Shown: positions 1-5,638 of the stretch, in pieces
How positions within the stretch are numbered: position 1 is the first letter of the stretch
How the letters are laid out: every line of letters starts with the position of its first letter
Source: Chloroflexota bacterium
GTDB taxonomy: Bacteria > Chloroflexota > Dehalococcoidia > JACPPY01
Length of the DNA: 5,638 bases
Assembly: GCA_016189825.1 (NCBI GenBank)
Contig: JACPRR010000024.1
Span: 1 to 5,638 of the forward strand
Direction: 5' to 3'
Notes under the pieces: generated by a model
What the model saw: the letters and a program-made list of their open reading frames with translations, nothing else
What the model was told of the DNA's origin: nothing
Databases searched by the model: none
Made by a program: the position numbers and the translations under genes

Positions 1-1421
1 AGCTCGAGGACTTTCGCCATGTTGAAGAACTTGATCTGGTTGAAGCCCGCGGCATGGGAGGGAAGGGGATGCAGGCAGCCTGTGGCCTGGTAGTCTCTGG
101 CGTCCTCCAGGGAAACGCCAAGCCCTGTCTGGTTGAGCAGCACGGCTTCGTCGTTCATGAACGCCGGCTGACCGTCTCCCCGGTCCCGGTTGACTTCGAC
201 CGCTTTCATCCACAGCGCCTGGGGTGTCTCGTTGTGTACCCGCAGGAAGACGCTTGGTTGCGGCGTCTTGAACTGATGGGCCACCTCCAGGATCAGATAT
301 GTCAGCTCGTTGGTTGCGTCCCTGCCCTCTCTGGTCAGTCCGCCGAGCGTGACATCCAGGATCTGGTTCCCCTGCCCGATCTGCTTGCGCTCGGTCGGCC
401 TGATGTGCTCCATCTCGCACAGCTTGACCCAGTAGCATCCCACCAGCTCCGCCGCTTCCTGGCGAGTGAGGCGACCCTCGTCCATGTCCTTCTGGTACGA
501 CGGGTACAGGTACTGGTCCATTCTCCCCGGGATGGACCCCATGTACCCGCACTCGAGGTTGCCTGCCAGGGCTATGAACCACGCGCTCTGAAGCGCTTCG
601 TGGAAACCGCGGGCGGGGTCCGCCGGCACCCGCTCGCAGGTCTCGGCGATCATTTCCAGCTCTTTCTTCCGGGTCTCATTCGCTTCCTGAGTTGCCATCT
701 TCCTCGCCAGCCTGGCGTACCTGCGCGCGAAGTTGATCGCCCCCTGGCAGGAGATGACTACGGCTTCCAGGAAGTGGTATCTGTCAATGGAACTTTCGTC
801 GCTGAGGTCGGAGGACAGCAGTTTTTGAATGTGCTCCTTTGCCTCGGCGATAATGCCGTTCAACCCCACGTCGATGACCTTCCCGTAGTCCGGCATGGCA
901 TAGTGGGGACAGGGGCTGACGGCGATACGTGCGCTCAAGAGGTCGTCGATCTTGCTTCCGAAGACTTCCTTGGTCAGGCGCGCTATGACGTCCCCGGGCG
1001 CCCTGCCCTTCCAATAGGCGGAATCTTCAAGGATGCTGGCCTTTTCGGCCTCTGAAATCTCGCCGGTCTTGACCTCCCCGGACAGGGTGAGGTGCTCGCT
1101 GGCGAACAACTGGGGCCCGTAGGTGGAGTTGAAATCGATGGCCGGACTCGCCCCCCGTATGTACCTGCTCTGGTAGCCAACGATCAACTCCCCCTCCCTG
1201 ATGGTAACGGAAATGCCTTCCATGATCTTCTTGAAAAGCTTGGCCCGCCTTATGACCGCCGGTTCGTCCTCAGTTTCTTTCCAGGATTCCGTGACCAGGC
1301 GCGCCCTTTCGGCATCAACGTGTGGCCTGGCGTCGAACCACTCTTCCTTGCGCTTCCTGACCCTGTCGGTCAGGGCGTTCACCCTGCTAATCTGATCGAT
1401 CTCGGCTGTCGCAATTACCAT
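1..1421 (-). CDS. Glycyl radical enzyme, PFL/glycerol dehydratase-like family (GRE2), 3' end missing
   Basis: This is the N-terminal 473 codons of a second glycyl radical enzyme; the frame is open to the left edge. It aligns without large gaps to the neighbouring GRE1, and by eye roughly half the residues are identical. Shared blocks include WKETE near residue 47, RRAK near 58, FKKIMEG near 63, GRMDQYLYP near 299, the VTLGG/TNELTYL block at 357-376 and NRDRGDG near 411. The thiyl-radical cysteine is C449 in ATGCLHP; the residue two after it is His451, where dehydratase and lyase members have Glu. The glycyl radical loop would lie in the missing C-terminal part, so activity cannot be judged. 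The ATG at 1421 is chosen because it aligns with the GRE1 start; upstream there is only a purine-rich GAGAGAG two bases away, not a proper Shine-Dalgarno. The gene follows the GRE1 stop by 50 bases with no visible hairpin, so the two probably form an operon. The superfamily is certain; the substrate is unknown. Confidence 0.93.
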   Translation of the reverse strand, partial: MVIATAEIDQISRVNALTDRVRKRKEEWFDARPHVDAERARLVTESWKETEDEPAVIRRAKLFKKIMEGISVTIREGELIVGYQSRYIRGASPAIDFNSTYGPQLFASEHLTLSGEVKTGEISEAEKASILEDSAYWKGRAPGDVIARLTKEVFGSKIDDLLSARIAVSPCPHYAMPDYGKVIDVGLNGIIAEAKEHIQKLLSSDLSDESSIDRYHFLEAVVISCQGAINFARRYARLARKMATQEANETRKKELEMIAETCERVPADPARGFHEALQSAWFIALAGNLECGYMGSIPGRMDQYLYPSYQKDMDEGRLTRQEAAELVGCYWVKLCEMEHIRPTERKQIGQGNQILDVTLGGLTREGRDATNELTYLILEVAHQFKTPQPSVFLRVHNETPQALWMKAVEVNRDRGDGQPAFMNDEAVLLNQTGLGVSLEDARDYQATGCLHPLPSHAAGFNQIKFFNMAKVLE

Positions 1422-1471
1422 TTCTCTCTCTTTTGCGGTTGCTGACAATCTGTGAATGGCCCTGTCCGTGC

Positions 1472-3892
1472 CTACCAGTCGACCGTGTGCTCAGTCCGGG
1501 CGATGATTTCGTCCTGGACTTCGGGCACGAGCTCGACGAAGAAGGCGCTGTAACCCGCCACTCGGACGACGAGATCCCGGTAGTTCTCGGGGTGCTTCTT
1601 CGCCTCGAGCAGGGTGTCGCGTCCGATCAAGTTAAACTGTATGTGGTAGCCCCCACGCTCGAAGTACGTCTTGATCAGGCTGATGAGTTTCCGCAAGTTC
1701 TCTCTCGACCCCAGGTTTGCCGGGTTGATCTTGATGTTGAACAATGTGCTCGTGTTCGATTCGGTATGGTTCACTCTAGAGGCCGAGTTTATCACTGCCG
1801 TCGGCCCCTTCAGGTCGGCCCCCCGCATCGGCGACAGGCTGCCGTCGGCCAGTGGCTCACACGCCTTTCTTCCGTCCGGCAAAGCGCCGACCATCTTGCC
1901 AATTGCGTAGTGCTGCGTTGCCCCACCCCTGCCGATCCTCACCGGGAACCCGGTCAACTCTTTCTCCTGGTGGATCCGGCGCTGCAACCATAACGACAGA
2001 TCATCGAACACTTCGTCCGCATAGTCGTTGTCGTTGCCATACTTGGGAGCGGCGAGCAGCATCTGCCTGATCTTCTCTTTGCCCTCGAAATTGACCCTCA
2101 AAGCCTCCAGCAGTTCGGACATGGTGATCGCCCTGTCTTCGAAGACAAGCTTCTTGACCGCGACCAACGAGTCGGCTACGTTCTGGTCTCCCCGGTCTGA
2201 TACGCCGAGGGCGAGCTGCGGGTAGCGCACTCCGCCCTCCCAGAACGAAAGTCCCCTTTCAACGCAATCGTCAAGCAAGGCCGAGGTGAACGGCAGCGCG
2301 TAGTTCCGTCGCCGAATCTCCTTGAACATGCGGTCCCGCTGGAGCAGCAGGACCAGGAAATGCTCAAACTGCTTTTTGAAGGCGTCGTACAGTTCCTCGT
2401 ACGAGCGGAACTCAGTCGCGTCACCGGTTTCAAGGCCCAGGCGCTCGCCCGTCCGGGGATCGACTCCGTTGTTGAGAGCCAGTTCGAGCACTTTAGGCGT
2501 GCTGATGGTCACGAAACTGCCGCTGTGGCAGGCATGGTTTATCATGGGAAGCACGCATCCCATCGCTATCCAATCGCGGGCCGCCGGCAACGGTATGCCA
2601 TATCCCAGCAGGGTGAGCTGCACAGCTTCGTCGTTGAGGAACGCGGGCACCCCGTCTCCTCTGTCCCGGTTCACCTCAGCCGCTTTCATCCACAGCTCCT
2701 CGGGGGTGCCTTTGTGACAACGAACGTAAAGGGGCGGCTGGGGGGTCTTGAGCTGCCGCGCAACCTCGAGGAGCAGGTATGTCAGCTCGTTGCTGGCGTC
2801 CTTGCCGTCCATGGTGACGCCGCCGAGGGTTACGTCTTGAAACGCGGAACTCATGGACTGGTCCCGTACCACCGCGCCTTTCAGGTGTTCGATTTCGGTG
2901 AACTTTACCCAGAGGCAGCCCAGGAGCTCTGCCGCCTGTTGGATTGTCAGCAAGCCGTTCTCGTTGTCATGCTTATAGTACGGGTAAAGATACTGGTCCA
3001 TCCGGCCAGCGGTCATCCCGTCGCCCGAGCTTTCCAGTTGAATGGATATTTGGACAAACCAGAAACTCTGCAGCGCCTCACGGAAGCTGCTGGCGGGGTA
3101 GGCCGGGACCTTCCGGCATATCTCGGCGATCTCCTCGAGTTCCTCTTTCCTGCGGGTGTCACTTTCCTTCTTCGCCAGATCCTCCGCGGCAGCCGCATAC
3201 CGGCCGGCGAACGTGATCAAGGCTTCGCATGAGATGATTACCGCCTGGAGGAAGTAGAAGCGGTCAAGGTCTTTTTCATCTGAATAGGTGATCTTCCGGA
3301 TCCTGTCCTTCGCCCGGGCGATTATGCCGACGAGCCCCTCGTTGATGACCCGCCCGTAGTCGACGAACCTTGACGAGGTCGGCTTGTGCTCGTTCGCCAT
3401 GACCAGGCGGGCTTTTCTCAGCCGCTCGATTTGGTCCCCGAATACGTCGCGCTCAGCCCTGGCAGCCAGGTCGGAAACCGATCTCGACTTCCAATAGGCC
3501 GCGTCAGCAATCAGGCTCTGCTTTTCGGCCTCGCTCACCGCTGCCGGGTTGACGCCCGAAGTGGTCAGTTTGTCAGCCTTGAAGACGTCCGCAACGTCGT
3601 CGGGCCGGTATTCTATGCTGGGCCCCGTCCCCCTGACGTACTTCGTCTGCCTGCCGACGATAAGCTCGTCCTCGAGTATGGCGACGGAGAGCCCTTCCAT
3701 GATCTTCTTGAATATCTTGGCCCTTCGTAACATGAGCGGCTCGCCCTCGGTCTCCTTCCAGGCCTGGGTAGCCAGGTGAGCCCTCTCGGCGCAAATATGC
3801 GATGTGGCATTCAGGTATTCGTCCCTGCGCTTCTTGACCCTGCCGGTAAGCGCAACAACTTCCGTCTCCGCGGCTGCTATAGTGGTGACCAT
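1472..3892 (-). CDS. Glycyl radical enzyme, PFL/glycerol dehydratase-like family (GRE1), complete
   Basis: A complete glycyl radical enzyme of 806 residues, a normal length for the family. Residues 1 to about 670 form the PFL-type barrel domain and the C-terminal ~130 the glycine radical domain. C446 in AMGCVLP is the expected thiyl-radical cysteine, and G780 in VVRVAGYSAFF is the glycyl radical site that a radical-SAM activase would oxidise. Known members are cytoplasmic homodimers that start radical chemistry by Gly-to-Cys hydrogen transfer. The Glu normally found two residues after the cysteine (GCVEP) in dehydratases and lyases is Leu448 here. The NGHS-like substrate segment reads SGDGM (D291, G292). 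The classical PFL double cysteine (CCVSP) is also absent. None of the named activities therefore fits, and the name should stay generic. The ATG at 3892 has an ideal ACGGAGG 7 bases upstream; the in-frame TTG at 3898 lies too close to that site to be the start. The stop is TAG. It is a paralogue of GRE2, 50 bases downstream. Confidence 0.96.
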   Translation of the reverse strand: MVTTIAAAETEVVALTGRVKKRRDEYLNATSHICAERAHLATQAWKETEGEPLMLRRAKIFKKIMEGLSVAILEDELIVGRQTKYVRGTGPSIEYRPDDVADVFKADKLTTSGVNPAAVSEAEKQSLIADAAYWKSRSVSDLAARAERDVFGDQIERLRKARLVMANEHKPTSSRFVDYGRVINEGLVGIIARAKDRIRKITYSDEKDLDRFYFLQAVIISCEALITFAGRYAAAAEDLAKKESDTRRKEELEEIAEICRKVPAYPASSFREALQSFWFVQISIQLESSGDGMTAGRMDQYLYPYYKHDNENGLLTIQQAAELLGCLWVKFTEIEHLKGAVVRDQSMSSAFQDVTLGGVTMDGKDASNELTYLLLEVARQLKTPQPPLYVRCHKGTPEELWMKAAEVNRDRGDGVPAFLNDEAVQLTLLGYGIPLPAARDWIAMGCVLPMINHACHSGSFVTISTPKVLELALNNGVDPRTGERLGLETGDATEFRSYEELYDAFKKQFEHFLVLLLQRDRMFKEIRRRNYALPFTSALLDDCVERGLSFWEGGVRYPQLALGVSDRGDQNVADSLVAVKKLVFEDRAITMSELLEALRVNFEGKEKIRQMLLAAPKYGNDNDYADEVFDDLSLWLQRRIHQEKELTGFPVRIGRGGATQHYAIGKMVGALPDGRKACEPLADGSLSPMRGADLKGPTAVINSASRVNHTESNTSTLFNIKINPANLGSRENLRKLISLIKTYFERGGYHIQFNLIGRDTLLEAKKHPENYRDLVVRVAGYSAFFVELVPEVQDEIIARTEHTVDW

Positions 3893-3899
3893 AGCCAAA

Positions 3900-3906
3900 C
3901 CTCCGT
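3900..3906 (-). promoter_or_regulatory. Ribosome binding site of GRE1
   Basis: The minus strand reads ACGGAGG here, a strong Shine-Dalgarno match 7 bases before the ATG at 3892. It decides the start: an alternative TTG two codons upstream would sit directly against the site and could not use it. Confidence 0.85.
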
Positions 3907-3950
3907 AATCAGATTCGATATTAGTACTTATTCGCAGTTGCTATCGAGGT

Positions 3951-3974
3951 AGCACAGGCGTCTCTGCCTGTGCT
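3951..3974. repeat. Perfect 9-bp inverted repeat (hairpin) with 6-base loop
   Basis: The arms AGCACAGGC (3951-3959) and GCCTGTGCT (3966-3974) are exact reverse complements around the loop GTCTCT. The wording (GCACAGGCGTCTC...GCCTGTGC) resembles a dispersed intergenic palindrome that I recall from various environmental bacterial genomes. There is no adjacent T tract on either strand, so a dispersed repeat is more likely than an intrinsic terminator; an RNA hairpin upstream of the GRE mRNA is also possible. Confidence 0.75.
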
Positions 3975-4030
3975 TCGGCCTGTCATCTTGACTGCAAATC
4001 GGAATTACTTGCACGAACCCCGGTTAGTAG

Positions 4031-4095
4031 GAGAGATTCCTCGACAAGCTCGGAATGACAAGTATGTCACCCTGAGCGAAGTCGAAGGGTCTCTC
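4031..4095. repeat. Imperfect long inverted repeat, dispersed intergenic palindrome
   Basis: The left arm (4031-4060, starting GAGAGATTCCTCGAC and ending GGAATGACA) and the right arm (4065-4095, starting TGTCACCCTGAGCG and ending GGGTCTCTC) are approximate reverse complements around a 4-base loop, AGTA, with several mismatches and one length difference. Motifs of the form TGTCATTCCGAGC and TGTCACCCTGAGC are a known class of short dispersed repeats in metagenomic anaerobes; this attribution is from memory. The ends carry no transposase and no obvious target-site duplication, so it would be a non-autonomous element if mobile at all. The mismatched arms suggest either two related repeat variants placed head to head or an old, decaying copy. 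Confidence 0.75.
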
Positions 4096-4162
4096 CTCGT
4101 ACGTAACGCTAGCTACCGCTATGCGTTCAACCCCTGCTTGCTCCCGCCATTGTGGCCGTATG

Positions 4163-5638
4163 TTATTTTCCATGCGTCGCTATTCCCAGATAGTACGAGA
4201 GCGAGATAGCCGGCTTGGGGAAGGGAATCTTGACGTTCGGGCCAAGCGCGGACATCATCGGCGCCGTCGAGATCGGCAGGCCGACGAACGTCTCCGCTCC
4301 CGTCTTGACTGCCTTCGCCAGCATGTCCCGTCGCTTGGCGGTGTTCGGCTCCGTCATCGCCCCATCGATGAGCGCGGCCAGGTCGGGCATCGCATTCGAA
4401 AGCAATTGCAGCTTACCCGCGACCGGAGCGTAGGTTGAGGTCATCGGTTTCGGCGCAATGGGATTGTCAGTAAGGCGCCATACTAGCGCCGAGCCGACCA
4501 ATGCCGGGTCGGGAGGGGACTTCATGTACATGGTCCGGAAGACACCGTAGTCCACCGGCGTCACCTGTGCCTTGACGCCCACTTTCTCCCAGTACCCCGC
4601 GGTTATCTCTCCGAGCTTGGGCAAATAGGGCGCTCCGGTCATCGCGAAGGTGTACAGTTTCAGGGTGAAACCGTTGGGATAGCCCGCCGCGGTCAGCAGC
4701 CGCTTCGCCTCCGCTGTGTCGTACCGGTACAGCTTGTCGGAATAGTCACGCCAGAACGCAGTATCCAGATCGGCCGTGCCTTCCGGAAGCGGCGAAACGA
4801 ACGCGGGGTCGGCCTTGCCGTAGAAGAACGTCTTCCTTATCTCGTCGCGGTTGATCGCCAGCGAGAGCGCCTGGCGAACCCTGACATCGGCCAGCGGCAA
4901 GCTCGCGCCGCGCGAGTCATATGCTCCGAAGAGGTGGATGGTGGGAATCACGAAATCAAGTGCGGGCGTAGTGTAGCCTGCTGTCTCCAGGGCACGAGCG
5001 GCATCGAATCCCACCTCAATGGCATCCAATTCTCCGGTCTTCAGGGCTGCCACGCGTGTTCCTTCCTCCGGCATGAGGTTTATGGTCAACTTCTTGAACG
5101 CGGGCACCTGTCCCCAGTAACCCAGGTTCGCCTCGAATTGAATACTGTCGCCGGGAACCCGGCGGGCAAACGCGAACGGTCCGGAGCCAACTGGACGCTC
5201 CGCGAAGCCGGATGCTCCGCTGCGCTCAAAGTAGTCCTTGGGCACTACCGCTCCCTCGGAAGGATCGTACAGGGTGGTCATGTTAGGCAAGTAGGGCTGC
5301 GGGCCCTTGGTGAACACCCGAACTATGAAGTCGCCTGCCACCTCCACCCGGTCGACCATCCCCTTGAGGTAGGTCGCCACGCTCTTCGGGGCCAATGCGC
5401 TATCGAAAGTGAATTTCAGGTCCCGTGCAGTAAGGCTTGAACCGTCGTGGAACTTGATTCCCTTCCGGACGTTGTATATCCACGAAAGACCGTCCGCGGC
5501 GAGTTCCCATTTCTCGACCACTCCGGGCGCCAGGTCCATCCCTTTCAGTGCGATCGGCCAATCATACATAGGGGCCAGTAGGCCGGTTCTGGTGGTCCAC
5601 GAGGCCGTGGCCGGGTACAGGTTCTCCTCGCCGAAAGC
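4163..5638 (-). CDS. ABC transporter substrate-binding protein, SBP_bac_5 family (5' end missing)
   Basis: The frame is open to the right edge, giving 491 visible residues; the true start, signal peptide and any lipobox cysteine lie outside the window. The ATG at 5569 is internal, since the 23 codons before it continue the fold. From the first visible residue, the family signature runs at about 38-66 (LAPGVVEKWELAADGLSW, then RKGIKFHDG), followed by the GSGPF segment near 151, LGYWG near 172, LKTGELDAIE near 199, VRQALSLAINRDEIRK near 254 and AKRLLTAAGYPNGF near 311. These are typical of periplasmic or lipid-anchored receptors that deliver peptides, nickel chelates, opines or other small organic ligands to an ABC importer. 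The ligand cannot be read from the sequence. Its permease and ATPase genes are not in the window. It stands 270 bases upstream of the two glycyl radical enzymes on the same strand, so a role in importing their substrate is possible but unproven. Confidence 0.93.
   Translation of the reverse strand, partial: AFGEENLYPATASWTTRTGLLAPMYDWPIALKGMDLAPGVVEKWELAADGLSWIYNVRKGIKFHDGSSLTARDLKFTFDSALAPKSVATYLKGMVDRVEVAGDFIVRVFTKGPQPYLPNMTTLYDPSEGAVVPKDYFERSGASGFAERPVGSGPFAFARRVPGDSIQFEANLGYWGQVPAFKKLTINLMPEEGTRVAALKTGELDAIEVGFDAARALETAGYTTPALDFVIPTIHLFGAYDSRGASLPLADVRVRQALSLAINRDEIRKTFFYGKADPAFVSPLPEGTADLDTAFWRDYSDKLYRYDTAEAKRLLTAAGYPNGFTLKLYTFAMTGAPYLPKLGEITAGYWEKVGVKAQVTPVDYGVFRTMYMKSPPDPALVGSALVWRLTDNPIAPKPMTSTYAPVAGKLQLLSNAMPDLAALIDGAMTEPNTAKRRDMLAKAVKTGAETFVGLPISTAPMMSALGPNVKIPFPKPAISLSYYLGIATHGK

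Larger units (their letters stand above)
3893..4162. other. Intergenic gap with palindromic repeats and presumed GRE promoter
   Basis: This 270-base stretch separates the binding-protein gene from GRE1 and contains no credible gene. It holds two palindromic repeats, at 3951-3974 and 4031-4095. Neither hairpin is followed by a T run in the minus direction, so neither looks like an intrinsic terminator. The 58 bases between the first palindrome and the GRE1 ATG are AT-richer and include a TAATAT on the minus strand (about 3917-3922) that could be a -10 element, but I see no convincing -35 partner. A promoter for the two GRE genes here is an inference from the gap and the repeats, not from a clear motif. 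Confidence 0.55.

Noticed and set aside
54..1055. Plus-strand open frame of 333 codons
   Set aside because: It lies entirely antisense to GRE2, whose minus-strand frame encodes recognisable conserved GRE motifs; the plus-strand translation resembles no family and arises from GC-rich codon bias.
1433..1993. Plus-strand open frame of 186 codons
   Set aside because: It lies mostly opposite the conserved glycine radical domain of GRE1 and shows no family resemblance.
2360..3232. Plus-strand open frame of 290 codons
   Set aside because: It is antisense to the core of GRE1, has no recognisable domain, and parallels the shadow opposite GRE2, as expected from paralogous genes.
1472..3892. Calling GRE1 a pyruvate formate-lyase (pflB), glycerol dehydratase or choline TMA-lyase
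   Set aside because: It lacks the CCVSP double cysteine of PFL and the GCVEP glutamate of the dehydratase and lyase groups, so a specific name is not supported.
3896..3898. TTG as the start codon of GRE1
   Set aside because: It is directly adjacent to the GGAGG of the ribosome binding site; the ATG at 3892 has the proper 7-base spacing and aligns with the GRE2 start.
3951..3974. Intrinsic transcription terminator for the binding-protein gene
   Set aside because: The stem is perfect but there is no T-rich run after it in the minus-strand direction, and it lies nearly 190 bases past the stop codon.
3970..4209. Plus-strand open frame of 79 codons through the intergenic gap
   Set aside because: Its translation includes GEIPRQARND and VTLSEVEGS, the familiar spurious peptides produced by reading through the dispersed repeat at 4031-4095, and it overlaps the 3' end of the binding-protein gene.
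4934..5440. Plus-strand open frame of 168 codons
   Set aside because: It is antisense to the solute-binding protein gene and has no domain signal.
5567..5569. ATG as the start of the binding protein
   Set aside because: The frame continues upstream to the window edge with plausible coding sequence, and a start here would leave no signal peptide and cut into the fold.

Overview
The window holds three genes, all read from the minus strand, and one non-coding gap. In transcription order (right to left) these are: the 3' part of a gene for an extracellular solute-binding protein of an ABC importer (SBP_bac_5, the peptide/nickel/oligopeptide family), cut by the right edge; a 270-base intergenic stretch carrying two palindromic repeats; a complete glycyl radical enzyme (GRE1, 806 residues) of the pyruvate formate-lyase / glycerol dehydratase-like superfamily; and, 50 bases further on, a second, paralogous glycyl radical enzyme (GRE2) that runs off the left edge after 473 codons. 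Several long open frames on the plus strand are antisense shadows of these genes.

The organism is most likely a strict or facultative anaerobe, because glycyl radical enzymes are destroyed by oxygen. The DNA is moderately GC-rich. The intergenic gap contains an interspersed palindrome of the type 'TGTCATTCCGAGC.../TGTCACCCTGAGC...', which I associate from memory with Chloroflexota (Dehalococcoidia-like) and some other environmental anaerobe genomes. This placement is tentative.

The most interesting point is the chemistry of the two enzymes. GRE1 has both hallmarks of a working enzyme: a thiyl-radical cysteine (C446, in a GCVLP motif) and a glycyl radical loop (G780, in RVAGY). GRE2 keeps the cysteine (C449, in GCLHP), and its C-terminal half lies outside the window. 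In the dehydratases, C-C lyases and C-N/C-S lyases of this superfamily (glycerol dehydratase, choline TMA-lyase, isethionate lyase and others) the cysteine is followed two residues later by a catalytic glutamate (GCVEP). Here that glutamate is Leu in GRE1 and His in GRE2. A second substrate-contact segment, usually ESNGHS-like, is also altered in both. Neither enzyme should therefore be assigned a known eliminase or dehydratase function. The pair may carry out an undescribed reaction, perhaps as two specialised enzymes or as a mixed dimer.

No radical-SAM activating enzyme lies in the window. If there is a dedicated one, it is probably beyond the left edge, downstream of GRE2. The upstream binding protein could supply the substrate, but the 270-base repeat-bearing gap makes co-transcription uncertain.
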